64,000 nt of DNA from an uncultured Sutterella sp. (GCA_902463725.1 CABQGK010000003.1:186001-250000), one strand, 5' to 3'; numbered from the stretch's first letter, positions 24,271-33,484 are shown. Translations and numbers: made by a program. The notes: a model not told the origin generated them from the sequence alone.

Positions 24271-26649
24271 TTAGGCGTTATGCGCCGCGAGACGACGCCA
24301 CGTATCCACCACGGTGTCAGGGTTGAGCGAGATGCTTTCAATGCCCTGATCCATGAGCCACTGTGCGAAGTCAGCGTGGTCCGAGGGCCCCTGACCGCAA
24401 ATGCCCACATACTTGCCCTGTGCACGGCAAGCCTTAATCGCCATTGCAAGCAGTGCCTTGACCGCATCGTTGCGTTCATCGAAGCTCGCCGCAATCAGAC
24501 CCGAGTCGCGGTCGAGACCGAGCGCAAGCTGCGTCATATCGTTGGAGCCAATGGAGAACCCATCGAAGTACTCGAGGAACTGATCGGCGAGCACAGCGTT
24601 GGAGGGGATTTCGCACATCATGTTAAGGCGCAAGCCGTTAACACCACGCTTGAGACCATGCTCGGCCATGATTTCGTTAACGCGGCGGGCTTCATAGACC
24701 GTGCGAACGAACGGAATCATCAGCTCGACATTGGTGAGGCCCATTTCATCGCGCACGAACTTCATCGCGCGGCATTCCATGGCAAAGCACTCAGCGAACT
24801 GATTGGCGATGTAGCGCGAAGCACCACGGAAGCCAAGCATCGGGTTTTCTTCATCGGGCTCGTACTGAGCGCCACCGATGAGCTTACGATACTCGTTGCT
24901 CTTGAAGTCCGACAGACGCACAATGACCTTCTTCGGGTAGAAGGCCGCAGCAATGGTGGCCACGCCTTCGGCAATCTTACGTTCGTAGAACGCCTTAGGC
25001 GACTCATAGCCAGCCGACAAGCGTTCGGCCGCATCGCGCAGCTCACCCGGAACATTCGGGTAATCGAGCACGACCTTCGGGTGAATGCCGATGTTGTTGT
25101 TGATGATGAATTCAAGACGCGCAAGACCCACACCCTTGTTGGGGATCGACTGGAATTCAAAGGCGAGCTGCGGGTTACCCACATTCATCATGATCTTGAC
25201 GGGGATTTCAGGAAGCGCACCGCGCTGAACCTCTTCAACACCCACCTCAAGCAAACCTTCGTAGATATTGCCCGTGTCCCCTTCGGCGCAGGAGACCGTG
25301 ACCGCATCCCCTTCGACCAAGCGCTCGGTGGCATCACCGCAACCCACAACAGCTGGAATACCGAGTTCGCGCGCAATAATCGCCGCGTGGCAAGTACGAC
25401 CACCGCGGTTGGTGACAATGGCCGAGGCCTTCTTCATGACCGGTTCCCAGTTGGGGTCCGTCATGTCCGTGACGAGCACGTCGCCAGGCTGTACACGGTC
25501 CATTTCAGCAGCGCTCTCAACGATGCGCACCGGCCCCTGACCGATCTTCTGGCCAATAGCACGACCTTGGCAAAGAAGGCGCCCCTTGCTCTTGAGGGTG
25601 AATTTCTGCTGAACGTCAACTCCCTTCTGCTGGCTCTTAACCGTTTCAGGACGAGCCTGCAGAATATAAATCTTGCCGTCGATACCGTCTTTACCCCACT
25701 CGATATCCATCGGGCGGCCATAGTGCTTCTCGATGATGCGAGCAAAGCGAGCAAGCTCAATCACATCGTCGTCAGTGATCGCAAAACGACGGCGATCTTC
25801 AGCAGCAACGTCAAGCGTGCGCACCGTGCGACCCGTCGAGGAATCCGGCTCAAACTCCATCTTGATGAGCTTGCTACCAAGCGTCTTACGAATGATCGGG
25901 TACTTACCCGCATCAAGGATGGGCTTGTGAACATAGAATTCGTCAGGGTTGACAGCACCCTGCACCACGGTTTCCCCAAGCCCATAGCTCGCGGTGATGA
26001 ACACCACCTGGTCAAAGCCCGATTCCGTATCGAGCGTAAACATCACGCCCGCGGCTCCCTTGTCGGAGCGGCACATACGCTGCACACCTGCAGAGAGCGC
26101 CACTTCGGTATGGGTAAAGCCCTTGTGAACGCGGTAGGAAATCGCACGATCGTTGTAGAGCGAGGCAAACACTTCCTTCATGCGAAGGAGAACAGCATCG
26201 ATACCAACAACGTTAAGAACTGTTTCCTGCTGCCCCGCAAAAGAGGCATCAGGCAAGTCCTCGGCCGTTGCAGAGCTACGAACGGCCACAGAAATCTCTT
26301 CCTGTCCGTCCTTGAGCCAGTCGTAGAAGGCGCGGATTTCCGCTTCCAACTCAGCAGGGAAGGGAGCAGCTTCAATCCAGCCGCGGATTTCGGCACCCGC
26401 CTCGGCAAGCGCCTTGACGTTGTCGACGTCAAGCGTAGAAAGACGCTCGGCGATGCGTTCCTCGAGACCGCCTTCCTTGATGAAGAGACGGAAGGCTTCG
26501 GCGGTGGTGGCAAAACCATCTGGCACACGAATGCCCGCGGAAGTCAATTGGCTCAGCAGTTCGCCAAGAGAGGCGTTTTTGCCGCCGACGCGATCGACGT
26601 CATTCATGCGGAGTTGACTGAACGGGAAAACGTAACGACCCTGTATCAT
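24271..26649 (-). CDS. ppsA: Phosphoenolpyruvate synthase
   Basis: 792 residues, the same length as E. coli PpsA. It makes PEP from pyruvate and ATP in gluconeogenesis. The N-terminal ATP-grasp domain (VGGKNASLGELL, VAVRSSATAEDLPDASFAGQQ) is followed by the swivelling phosphohistidine domain with the catalytic His in TNRGGRTCHAAIIARELGIPAVVG, and a PEP-binding TIM barrel with MCEIPSNAV, DGFSIGSNDMTQLALGLDRDS and the CGQGPSDH cysteine. ATG 26649 (MIQGRYVFPF) with GAGGA upstream is preferred to the 13-codon longer frame. The divergent neighbour is its own regulator ppsR. Confidence 0.97.
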   Translation of the reverse strand: MIQGRYVFPFSQLRMNDVDRVGGKNASLGELLSQLTSAGIRVPDGFATTAEAFRLFIKEGGLEERIAERLSTLDVDNVKALAEAGAEIRGWIEAAPFPAELEAEIRAFYDWLKDGQEEISVAVRSSATAEDLPDASFAGQQETVLNVVGIDAVLLRMKEVFASLYNDRAISYRVHKGFTHTEVALSAGVQRMCRSDKGAAGVMFTLDTESGFDQVVFITASYGLGETVVQGAVNPDEFYVHKPILDAGKYPIIRKTLGSKLIKMEFEPDSSTGRTVRTLDVAAEDRRRFAITDDDVIELARFARIIEKHYGRPMDIEWGKDGIDGKIYILQARPETVKSQQKGVDVQQKFTLKSKGRLLCQGRAIGQKIGQGPVRIVESAAEMDRVQPGDVLVTDMTDPNWEPVMKKASAIVTNRGGRTCHAAIIARELGIPAVVGCGDATERLVEGDAVTVSCAEGDTGNIYEGLLEVGVEEVQRGALPEIPVKIMMNVGNPQLAFEFQSIPNKGVGLARLEFIINNNIGIHPKVVLDYPNVPGELRDAAERLSAGYESPKAFYERKIAEGVATIAAAFYPKKVIVRLSDFKSNEYRKLIGGAQYEPDEENPMLGFRGASRYIANQFAECFAMECRAMKFVRDEMGLTNVELMIPFVRTVYEARRVNEIMAEHGLKRGVNGLRLNMMCEIPSNAVLADQFLEYFDGFSIGSNDMTQLALGLDRDSGLIAASFDERNDAVKALLAMAIKACRAQGKYVGICGQGPSDHADFAQWLMDQGIESISLNPDTVVDTWRRLAAHNA

Positions 26650-27074
26650 GTTTATCCTCATAGAGCTCAGAAACGAGCGGTGAAACAATAGCGCTGATTC
26701 TACATTGTCTCAGAGCGAATTTCATGTCATAGCGGGCGCGGCATGGCGCTCTCGATACCGCTTACATCAAATACGGCAGAGATTCTCAAGGAGTAAAAGC
26801 GCGCACCTCACCACAAGCAATGCCACTAAGAAAAAACGCCGCAAACACCTTTTACACCAAGAAAAGCGGCTCACACTGAGCTCCCTAAAAAATGCCCTCT
26901 CAGCGCGTTCGGAGCTCTGCTCGCAGTCTCTACCTTACCCACCTCCCTAGGGAAAACCCTAAAAGTCAACATCGCTTCTGCTCGGTAGATTTTTCTAACA
27001 GTGTTCTCCGACGCGCTAAGTGCTTTCAGGTAGAATCCACACAACTGACGTTTTTTCACCTCCACAGAGTAGCG
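26650..27074. promoter_or_regulatory. Divergent ppsA/ppsR promoter region
   Basis: About 425 bases with no gene. It must carry both promoters. A small inverted repeat TAGGG-AAAA-CCCTA lies at 26948-26961; the same arms with a four-base spacer occur at 5890-5903. No riboswitch or RNA recognised. Confidence 0.45.
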
Positions 27075-27923
27075 ATGACAGATACCCCCAAAAACGAAAC
27101 TGTTCGACAGATTTTCATTGTGAGCGATGGCACGGCCATCACGGCAGAGACACTCGCGCACTCCATCATGACGCAGTTTCCGAATCTCGCCTACCACCAA
27201 ACCCGTTTGCCCTTTACCGACACCGTTGAAAAGGCACTCGCCGTTGCGCAACAAATTAACCGCCGTGGCGAAGAGGACGGCCTGCGTCCCATTATCTTTA
27301 CCACCTTCGTGGATCCCGACATCATGCGCACGTTTAACGAGGCGGTTAACGGGCACATCATCGACCTATTCCGTAAATTCGTGGGTCCGCTCGAAACGGA
27401 ACTCGGCATGAAGAGTGCCCACTCTATTGGGCAGAGCCATCGTATCCGTGATGATGAGAAGTACAATCGCCGCATTGCTGCGATTGACTACACACTGCAG
27501 CACGACGACGGTCAGACCAACCGTGGGCTTGACGAAGCGGATGTGATTCTTGTTGGGGTGTCTCGCTCGGGTAAAACGCCGACCTCGCTATTTTTAGCCA
27601 TGCAGTTTGGCCTTAAGGTCGCCAACTACCCCTTGATTCCTGAAGATTTTGAACGCGGTCAACTGCCCGATGCGCTCATTCCTTTGCGCGACAAGCTCTT
27701 TGGGCTCTCCATCCGACCTGAGCGACTCTCAGAAATTCGCAACGAACGTCGCCCAAATAGCCGTTACGCGAGCATTGAGAACTGCCGTCGCGAAATTGAA
27801 GAGGCCGAAAGCTTGATGGCCCGTGAAGGGATTCGTTGGTTGAATTCCACCACAAAGAGCATCGAAGAAATCTCAGCGACCATCATCGCTGAGCTCGGCC
27901 TCGATCACCGCAAAACACGCTAA
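27075..27923 (+). CDS. ppsR: PEP synthase regulatory protein (DUF299 kinase/pyrophosphorylase)
   Basis: 282 residues. The N-terminal VRQIFIVSDGTAITAETLAHSIMTQFP and the P-loop VGVSRSGKTPTSLFLAMQFGLKVANYPLIPEDFE are characteristic of the DUF299 family, whose members inactivate PEP synthase (or PPDK) by ADP-dependent phosphorylation of a threonine and reactivate it by phosphorolysis. The pairing with divergent ppsA fixes the target as PEP synthase. The frame is open to 26892, but ATG 27075 gives the normal family N-terminus. Confidence 0.95.
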   Translation: MTDTPKNETVRQIFIVSDGTAITAETLAHSIMTQFPNLAYHQTRLPFTDTVEKALAVAQQINRRGEEDGLRPIIFTTFVDPDIMRTFNEAVNGHIIDLFRKFVGPLETELGMKSAHSIGQSHRIRDDEKYNRRIAAIDYTLQHDDGQTNRGLDEADVILVGVSRSGKTPTSLFLAMQFGLKVANYPLIPEDFERGQLPDALIPLRDKLFGLSIRPERLSEIRNERRPNSRYASIENCRREIEEAESLMAREGIRWLNSTTKSIEEISATIIAELGLDHRKTR

Positions 27924-27977
27924 GCCTGAAACAAGCGGCGCACTGCAGTGCGCCCCTAAGACGTCCCTTATATGACG

Positions 27978-28013
27978 GAAAACCCGCGGCAAATTTCTCT
28001 ACCGCGGGTTTTC
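27978..28013 (+). terminator. Bidirectional intrinsic terminator between ppsR and the HxlR gene
   Basis: GAAAACCCGCGG (27978-27989), 12-base loop, CCGCGGGTTTTC (28002-28013): perfect 12-base-pair stem with A and T runs at the ends so it can serve both convergent genes. Confidence 0.9.
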
Positions 28014-28029
28014 ATTTATATGCTCTCGC

Positions 28030-28422
28030 TTAGTGCTCATCGAGCTGAGCGCAGCGCTCATCGAGCGACAAGCCTTCCGCATTACGAATGGCGACGAGAT
28101 ACTCGATATAGTCACGCCCCCATTTTTCAATGGCATTGAGTACGTCACGGAACTTTCCGCCCAACTCTGTGAGCGAGTACTCCACACGCGGCGGAATCTG
28201 GCCAAAGTCCTTACGCACTATCAATCCCTCTTTTTCGAGATTCTTAAGCTGACGCACGAGCGTCGTGTGAGTCATCTCGCCAGGCATCGCATGCAGAAGC
28301 TCATTGAAGCGCTTGGGGCCATCAATGAGCTCATGGAGGATCAATATGGACCACTTCCCATAGAGCAGTCGCTGGGCCGTCACAAACGGGCAGACGCCAA
28401 AAAGCTCAGGATCATTCTTCAT
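28030..28422 (-). CDS. HxlR-family transcriptional regulator
   Basis: 130 residues, a single winged-helix HxlR domain: CPFVTAQRLLYGKWSILILHELIDGPKRFNELLHAMPGEMTHTTLVRQLKNLEKEGLIVRKDF is typical, including the early cysteine that often senses electrophiles or redox change in this family. It usually represses a divergent oxidoreductase gene; here the divergent side (28423 onward) holds no plus-strand gene, and upstream lies an amidohydrolase on the same strand. So the target is unknown. Confidence 0.9.
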   Translation of the reverse strand: MKNDPELFGVCPFVTAQRLLYGKWSILILHELIDGPKRFNELLHAMPGEMTHTTLVRQLKNLEKEGLIVRKDFGQIPPRVEYSLTELGGKFRDVLNAIEKWGRDYIEYLVAIRNAEGLSLDERCAQLDEH

Positions 28423-28607
28423 AACATAGCCTCTATGAATTTCTTATACTCGCACCCAACAATGGGTTGCAGGCTCCGGTGCGGAAAGCCCCGCATAGGA
28501 GTGTTTTCGTTAATATTATCAGTTATGGCACCTAGAAGCCGTCCTTCACGCTTGGCGTTTCAAACATATACATTCTCTGCACCTGCGCACAGCGCACATA
28601 CAAGAAC

Positions 28608-28626
28608 GCCTCCCAAAGGGGGAGGC
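28608..28626 (-). terminator. Possible terminator of the amidohydrolase gene
   Basis: GCCTCCC/GGGAGGC hairpin about 65 bases after the stop at 28693; on the minus strand it is followed by GTTCTT, a weak T-tract. Confidence 0.5.
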
Positions 28627-28692
28627 AGGTGCTCCCAAGCGGTTTTTGTCCTACAGAGCGACTAGGTGAACGGAGCTTGAGCTAAGACCCGC

Positions 28693-29796
28693 TCAGCCGA
28701 GGTGGCGTTTAACCCACTGCACAAACACGGCAGTACCCATGGGGAGGTACTTTTCCTCGAAGTCCATATTCGCCGCATGCAGGCCAGGCGCTGCGCCGAC
28801 ACCGACGCCAAAATAAGCAGCAGCCAACCCAGGTTTTGCCAATCGATAGTGGTGGAAATCCTCACCGCCACCGCCGCAAGGACGGGCGAGCTTATCGGAG
28901 CCAAGCACCGTGCGGATGACATCAGCAATCTCCTCGGTGAGCGCTTCGTCGTAGTCGTACGCGGGGCATTGCGTGCCGAAGCGCAGTTGAGCCGTCGCCC
29001 CAGCAGCCTCTGCGGTGAGCTCAATGGCAACGCGCATCTTTTCGAGCAACTCCTTCATGAGCTCGTTGGTACCCGCGCGCACGTCAAACGTGAGACGCGC
29101 TTCCTCAGGAATCGAGTTCGTCGCCCCCTGATCCGCGTGGAACTGCGTGCACTTTGCGCTCCATGAAGCCACGGGATTGAGCCAAATGCTCTGTACAGCC
29201 TGTACAACAGCAGCCCCGACATCAATCGTGTTGATCCCAAGATGCGGACGCGCGGCATGCGCACTACGACCGCGAATCGTCACACTGAGCGTAGTGGATG
29301 CGGTATGGTTGACCGCAGCACAACACGTCCCCGGCTCCAAGTCTTGCACAGGACGGATATGCGCCCCAACGATCATGTCCACATCATCGATGGCCCCCGC
29401 CTTAATCATGGCTAGGGCACCTTCGATCGTTTCTTCCGCCGGCTGAAAGAGCACCTTCAACGTGCCACGCTTGACAACGTCTTTGAGCTCACTTGCAGCA
29501 GCCAACACCATGGCGGTGTGCGCATCGTGACCACAGGCATGAATCGCACAGGGCTTGCCGTCGATTTCAAAGGGCAGTGCATCCATGTCAGCTCGTAGCA
29601 TCAAAACGGGGCCAGGCACATTGGTTTTGAGAGTGCCGATGACACCCGTGGTTCCGCCCACACCGCGCTCAACGGCGTAGCCCAAGCGCTCAAGCGTATC
29701 CGCCACAAACTTTGACGTGCACTGCTCCTGAAAAGCCAGCTCTGGCATTTCATGCAGCGTGCGACGTAATTGAATGGGATCCAAAATTTCTGTCAT
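28693..29796 (-). CDS. M20D amidohydrolase (hippurate hydrolase / IAA-amino acid hydrolase type)
   Basis: 367 residues. Metal-binding motifs of the M20D group are present: LMLRADMDALPFE, HACGHDAHTAMVLAAA, LFQPAEETIEGALAMI, the lid-domain HTASTTLSVTIRGRSAHAARPHLGINTIDVGAAVVQ, and the C-terminal GGGGEDFHHY. Such enzymes remove an acyl or aryl group from an amino acid, for example hippurate, N-acetyl amino acids or indoleacetyl-amino acids. The gene is alone, with a long AT-rich upstream region. Initiation at 29796 has GAGGG seven bases upstream on the minus strand. Confidence 0.9.
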   Translation of the reverse strand: MTEILDPIQLRRTLHEMPELAFQEQCTSKFVADTLERLGYAVERGVGGTTGVIGTLKTNVPGPVLMLRADMDALPFEIDGKPCAIHACGHDAHTAMVLAAASELKDVVKRGTLKVLFQPAEETIEGALAMIKAGAIDDVDMIVGAHIRPVQDLEPGTCCAAVNHTASTTLSVTIRGRSAHAARPHLGINTIDVGAAVVQAVQSIWLNPVASWSAKCTQFHADQGATNSIPEEARLTFDVRAGTNELMKELLEKMRVAIELTAEAAGATAQLRFGTQCPAYDYDEALTEEIADVIRTVLGSDKLARPCGGGGEDFHHYRLAKPGLAAAYFGVGVGAAPGLHAANMDFEEKYLPMGTAVFVQWVKRHLG

Positions 29797-30349
29797 ATTG
29801 CCCTCAACCTAGAATTTTTCTTTGAGCAAGGAGCACCAACCACCGAAAACCACACTTGACGTGGCGACGACCGCGGTCGAGCACAGCGCACAAAGTATTG
29901 CCTCAAAAAAGGTCAACATTTGATGTTCTACCTCAAAATTGAAGCTGTCAATGGGCGAAAACCCGAAGAATCCTTTCAAAATCTCCAACAAGGAAGATAT
30001 CTTCAGTTCAATTTGTAAACAAATATTTCTTCGCTTGCCAATTGTCGACCATATACCTAGAATTTTGTCAATTTAGCCTAGATGAGGAGGACCGCCTCTG
30101 CGCGTCCTCTCCATGAGGGCAATTCCTAAGACTGCAGCCTTTGGGAGGTTGCTGCAAGGGAGTTCATGGCTTGAGGCACACTCAATGCGCTTCGCCTTGA
30201 CCCCACAGCACCAATGCTCTGAAAAAATTCCCGAATGTGCGCACCGCGTGCATTCTGCTCAACCGCTCTATTTGAGTGCTCTTTGAGCGAAGTGTTTTTT
30301 CTAGATTTGTATCCACCCATTGTTGTACTTGTGAAGAGGAGTTGCTCAC
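29797..30349. other. Long intergenic region between amidohydrolase and cytosine-deaminase-like genes
   Basis: About 550 bases, partly AT-rich (29990-30070), containing two divergent promoters. On the minus strand a short frame (29919-29809, 36 codons from MLTFFEAILCAL) would encode a hydrophobic peptide ending just before the amidohydrolase ribosome-binding site; I regard it as unproven. No RNA element recognised. Confidence 0.4.
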
Positions 30350-31342
30350 ATGTCCGCACCAACCCATCCCCTTACCATCCGCGACATCATCGAGCCCGCC
30401 ATCAAAGCCGCTGGCGGTTGGGTCAATACCCATGCGCACGCTGACCGCGCCTACACGCTCTCAGCCGACGTGCTCGAAATGCGCCGTACCTGCACGCTTC
30501 AGCAGAAATGGGATGCGCTCGATAGTCTCAAGCGCAATTCCACCGAAGAAGACTTCTACCGTCGCTTTTCCATCTTCTTTGAAAACCAAATTGCCCAAGG
30601 GGTCACTGCACTCGCCACCTTTGTTGACATTGACCCGCAGAGTGAAGACCGCGCCATCAACGCTGGGATTCGTGCCCGCGAGCACTACAAGGATCAGCTC
30701 ACCGTGAAGTTTGCGAACCAAACGCTCAAAGGCGTGATCAACCCTGAAGCTCGCAAGTGGTTTGATATTGGCGCAGAAATGGTAGACATCATTGGCGCGC
30801 TTCCTAAGCGCGACGAACGTGACTACGGCAAGGGTGACGAAGCCTTCGACATCATCCTCGGCACTGCCAAGAGCATGGGCAAGATGGTGCACGTGCACGT
30901 TGACCAGTTCAACGAAAGTCTTGAATACGAAACTGAGCAGCTCTGTGAGAAGACCATCGAACACGGCATGCAGGGTCGTGTTGTTGCCATTCACGGTATC
31001 TCAATTGCCGCACACTCTCGCGCCTACCGTCAACGCCTCTACGCACTGATGAAGAAGGCTGACGTCATGATGATCGCCTGCCCCACGGCTTGGATTGATA
31101 CGCCCCGCTCTGAAATGATCGGTCCCATGCACAACTCGCTCACCCCTGTCGACGAAATGGTCCCCGCTGGGCTCACGGTTGCACTGGGTACGGATAACGT
31201 CTGCGATGCGATGGTGCCCTGGAACGCAGGTGACATGTGGCATGAGCTGACAACGCTCGCTACGGGCTGCCGCTTCGACTATTTTGACGAACTTGTGCAG
31301 ATTGCCACTGTCAACGGCCGCCGCGCTATCGGTATCGACTAA
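30350..31342 (+). CDS. Cytosine deaminase-like amidohydrolase
   Basis: 330 residues of the amidohydrolase superfamily. The metal HxH is in WVNTHAHADRAYT, further ligands are His in HVHVDQFNES, His in VVAIHGISIAA and Asp in VALGTDNVCDA, the CodA-type arrangement; the PMHNSLTPVDEMVPAGLTVALGTDNV stretch is similar to cytosine deaminase. However the protein is shorter than E. coli CodA (about 425) because the N-terminal beta-sandwich strands are missing: it begins almost directly at the HxH strand. It lies 29 bases before a pyrE-like gene, which suggests pyrimidine or related base salvage. The substrate may be cytosine or another N-heterocycle. GAGGAG precedes the ATG. Confidence 0.75.
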   Translation: MSAPTHPLTIRDIIEPAIKAAGGWVNTHAHADRAYTLSADVLEMRRTCTLQQKWDALDSLKRNSTEEDFYRRFSIFFENQIAQGVTALATFVDIDPQSEDRAINAGIRAREHYKDQLTVKFANQTLKGVINPEARKWFDIGAEMVDIIGALPKRDERDYGKGDEAFDIILGTAKSMGKMVHVHVDQFNESLEYETEQLCEKTIEHGMQGRVVAIHGISIAAHSRAYRQRLYALMKKADVMMIACPTAWIDTPRSEMIGPMHNSLTPVDEMVPAGLTVALGTDNVCDAMVPWNAGDMWHELTTLATGCRFDYFDELVQIATVNGRRAIGID

Positions 31343-31371
31343 TTCCCCCCTTTCTCTGAGATTGCTTAGAC

Positions 31372-32046
31372 ATGTACAAATCCAAGCTTGCTGAAAACAT
31401 TTTGGCCGAACATCTGATCAACATTGGTGCTGTCTCCTTTTTGACAGAACGTCCGATGCGCCTTAAGAGTGGCCTCATCACCCCGATCTACGTGGATAAC
31501 CGTACGATTACCTCGCACCCCGAAGCCTGGCGCGATGTGCTTGAAACCATGGCAACGAAAGTCACGGAACTCGGGCTCGAGTTTGACATCATTGCAGGGG
31601 TGGAAGGCGCTGGCGTCTCTCACGCCGCAGCACTCGCCTACCGCCTCAACAAACCCAACATCTTTGTACGTAACGCCGCCAAGACCTATGGCAACAAGAG
31701 CCGCGTCGAAGGCATGAGCGTCGCGGGCAAACGTGTGCTTTTGATCGAAGACCATATCTCAACAGGGCTCTCGCTGCTCTCCGCCGTAGAAGGTCTTAAG
31801 GCTGAAGGCGCTGTGGTGACCGACTGTCTCGCGATTACTAGCTTTGGCATTGATGAAACCCGCCGCCTCTTTGAGCGCCTCGGTGTAAGCTGCCACGAGA
31901 TGATCGACTTCATCAAGGTGATCGATAAGGCTGTGGAAATGGATCGGCTGAGCGTCGAAAACCGTGAAAAGCTTGGCGACTGGCTCTCAAGTCCTTGGAC
32001 TTGGGCAGCTCGTCACGCGATCAGTGCTTTTACCGTCGAAAACTGA
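31372..32046 (+). CDS. pyrE: Orotate phosphoribosyltransferase-like protein
   Basis: 224 residues, type I phosphoribosyltransferase. The PRPP-binding motif is VLLIEDHISTGLSLLSAVEGLKA, and the N-terminal MRLKSGLITPIYVDNRTI matches the OPRT signature (family: f-LkSG--SP-Y-d-R). The flexible loop reads AAKTYGNKSRVEG where classical OPRT has a KxHG motif, so it may be a diverged OPRT. It is the second gene of the unit with the deaminase-like enzyme; together they may feed a free base into nucleotides. No other pyr gene is nearby. Confidence 0.8.
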   Translation: MYKSKLAENILAEHLINIGAVSFLTERPMRLKSGLITPIYVDNRTITSHPEAWRDVLETMATKVTELGLEFDIIAGVEGAGVSHAAALAYRLNKPNIFVRNAAKTYGNKSRVEGMSVAGKRVLLIEDHISTGLSLLSAVEGLKAEGAVVTDCLAITSFGIDETRRLFERLGVSCHEMIDFIKVIDKAVEMDRLSVENREKLGDWLSSPWTWAARHAISAFTVEN

Positions 32047-32435
32047 TCGCCCTGCGCAGCAGCGCTCTGCCGCTTGAGCCCGCCCCCTCTAGCTGAAACG
32101 GCACAGCGCCTGCGCACGCTCGCCCTGTCAATCGGTACACTTCGCGCTCGATGTAAGCGCACCGATTGCCTCACTCCTCTCCTGGCATCGTCCCGCCACC
32201 CCCCCCTCGGCCTTCGGGCGAGGCCAAGAGAGTGAGACCGCGCGAGCGCCTCGCATCTCTAGCACATTGCTTTTCTGAGCCCAATCTAAATGCCGTAACT
32301 ATTTCTCACACCACTTTTCTTTCACGGCGTCTCAATTAGTGATATTGTTATCCTGACCTTGGAGAGGTACAGGCAACAGATCCTATTCACAAGTTCTCTC
32401 CACAATTTCCCATGCATGCTTATTGAGTAAAAACA
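32047..32435. other. Intergenic region after pyrE
   Basis: About 390 bases. An inverted repeat CAATCGGT/ACCGATTG near 32131-32169 encloses a second dyad GCGCTCGATGTAAGCGC; a closely similar element (CGCTCGATGTGAGCG) occurs at about 4093-4107. It may form a terminator-like hairpin for pyrE but no T-tract follows. The last 100 bases are AT-rich and probably hold the promoter of the lipoprotein gene. Confidence 0.4.
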
Positions 32436-32966
32436 ATGACGAATAAATTCAGTATCTGCGTTATTGCCCTAGCAGCCGCTAGCGTTCTTGCGGGTTGTGC
32501 CGTCGAAGATGGGACTCGTTACCGCTCTGACGTGTACTCAGCTGGTAGTGTCAACCGTGTTCAAGCCGTCGAAACGATCGAAATCGTCTATATGGCACCG
32601 GCGCAAGTCGCAGTGCCCGTCTCCGGCGACAAGGATCGTGCACAGATGACGGGTATGATTCTCGGCGCCATTGCAGGCGCTGCGCTTGGCAACCATGGGC
32701 ACCACTCAACGAGCTCGCGCGTCATGGGCGGCTTGGCTGGTGGCGCACTCGGTAACTTAGCAGGTAGCGCTGTGGGCGATCGTACCTCAAGCGAATTTGT
32801 CGATGGCGTTCAACTCACCTACCGTGGCAAAGACGGACGTCTCTACCAAAGCGCACAAGTTGGAAATCTCTGTGAATACAAGCTTGGTAGCGCCATCATG
32901 GTTTCTCCCTCTCAAGGTGAAAGCCGCATTCAGCCGAACAATCCTGGTGGTTGCGCTAAGAAGTGA
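32436..32966 (+). CDS. Glycine-zipper outer-membrane lipoprotein (SlyB / 17-kDa antigen type)
   Basis: 176 residues. Lipoprotein signal peptide with lipobox VLAGC (Cys21). The middle contains a glycine-zipper 2TM segment (MTGMILGAIAGAALGNHGHH...VMGGLAGGALGNLAGSAVGD) shared by SlyB, PcP and the rickettsial 17-kDa antigen. A C-terminal beta-like part (VQLTYRGKDGRLYQSAQVGNLCEYKLGSAIMV) completes the usual architecture. It probably sits in the outer membrane and stabilises it; SlyB-type proteins are often stress-induced. It forms a pair with the next lipoprotein gene, 26 bases downstream. Confidence 0.85.
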   Translation: MTNKFSICVIALAAASVLAGCAVEDGTRYRSDVYSAGSVNRVQAVETIEIVYMAPAQVAVPVSGDKDRAQMTGMILGAIAGAALGNHGHHSTSSRVMGGLAGGALGNLAGSAVGDRTSSEFVDGVQLTYRGKDGRLYQSAQVGNLCEYKLGSAIMVSPSQGESRIQPNNPGGCAKK

Positions 32967-32992
32967 TCAAACTGATTTCATGAGGCTCAACA

Positions 32993-33424
32993 ATGATCAA
33001 GCATAATTCACGCTTCCTTTTGGCCGCATTGCTCGTGGCTGCGCTTGCGGGTTGCACGAGCTCGCACGTGCAACGCCGTGCAGAGGCTTATCAAGAAATG
33101 GGGCAGATCCCTGGACGCGCTGAGCAGCTTGAAGCTGTTCGCGCAGCCAACGCCGATGTTGATGCTCGCGACGAAGCCAAGGCGCGTCGTCAGATGAACC
33201 GTGAGGATCGCATTGAAGAAATGCAGGATCGCGAACGCGAACTCACGTTTGAGCTTAAAGAGCTTGAAGCCAAACTTGCTAAAGCCAAGCTCAACCGCCT
33301 CACCACTGAAGAGGTTGAGCGTACCAAGACGGCTCACGAAAAAGTTCGTCTGGAACTCGAGCAGATGCGTGCCGAAGCAGAGGCGACTCGTCACACGAGT
33401 ACCCAAAACATCCGCGTCTGGTAA
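32993..33424 (+). CDS. Coiled-coil lipoprotein of unknown function
   Basis: 143 residues. Lipobox ALAGC (Cys21) after a hydrophobic signal segment. Residues 60-135 are a highly charged coiled coil (EEMQDRERELTFELKELEAKLAKAKLNRLTTEEVERTKTAHEKVRLELEQMRAEAEA). No enzymatic domain. Such small coiled-coil lipoproteins often anchor to peptidoglycan or envelope complexes (inference). Co-transcribed with the preceding glycine-zipper lipoprotein and ended by a strong terminator. Confidence 0.78.
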   Translation: MIKHNSRFLLAALLVAALAGCTSSHVQRRAEAYQEMGQIPGRAEQLEAVRAANADVDARDEAKARRQMNREDRIEEMQDRERELTFELKELEAKLAKAKLNRLTTEEVERTKTAHEKVRLELEQMRAEAEATRHTSTQNIRVW

Positions 33425-33448
33425 CGTTCTCGCGCGTCTCTAAATGCT

Positions 33449-33484
33449 TGGGGGCACCCGTTTTCAAAACGGTGCCCCCATTTT
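33449..33484 (+). terminator. Intrinsic terminator after the lipoprotein pair
   Basis: TGGGGGCACC (33449-33458) pairs with GGTGCCCCCA (33471-33480), with an inner CGTTTT/AAAACG pairing, followed by TTTT. Strong; works also for the convergent gene. Confidence 0.9.

Noticed and set aside
24208..26691. 827-codon open frame opposite ppsA
   Set aside because: It mirrors ppsA on the other strand, has no family resemblance and no ribosome-binding site; high GC bias at third positions produces such shadows.
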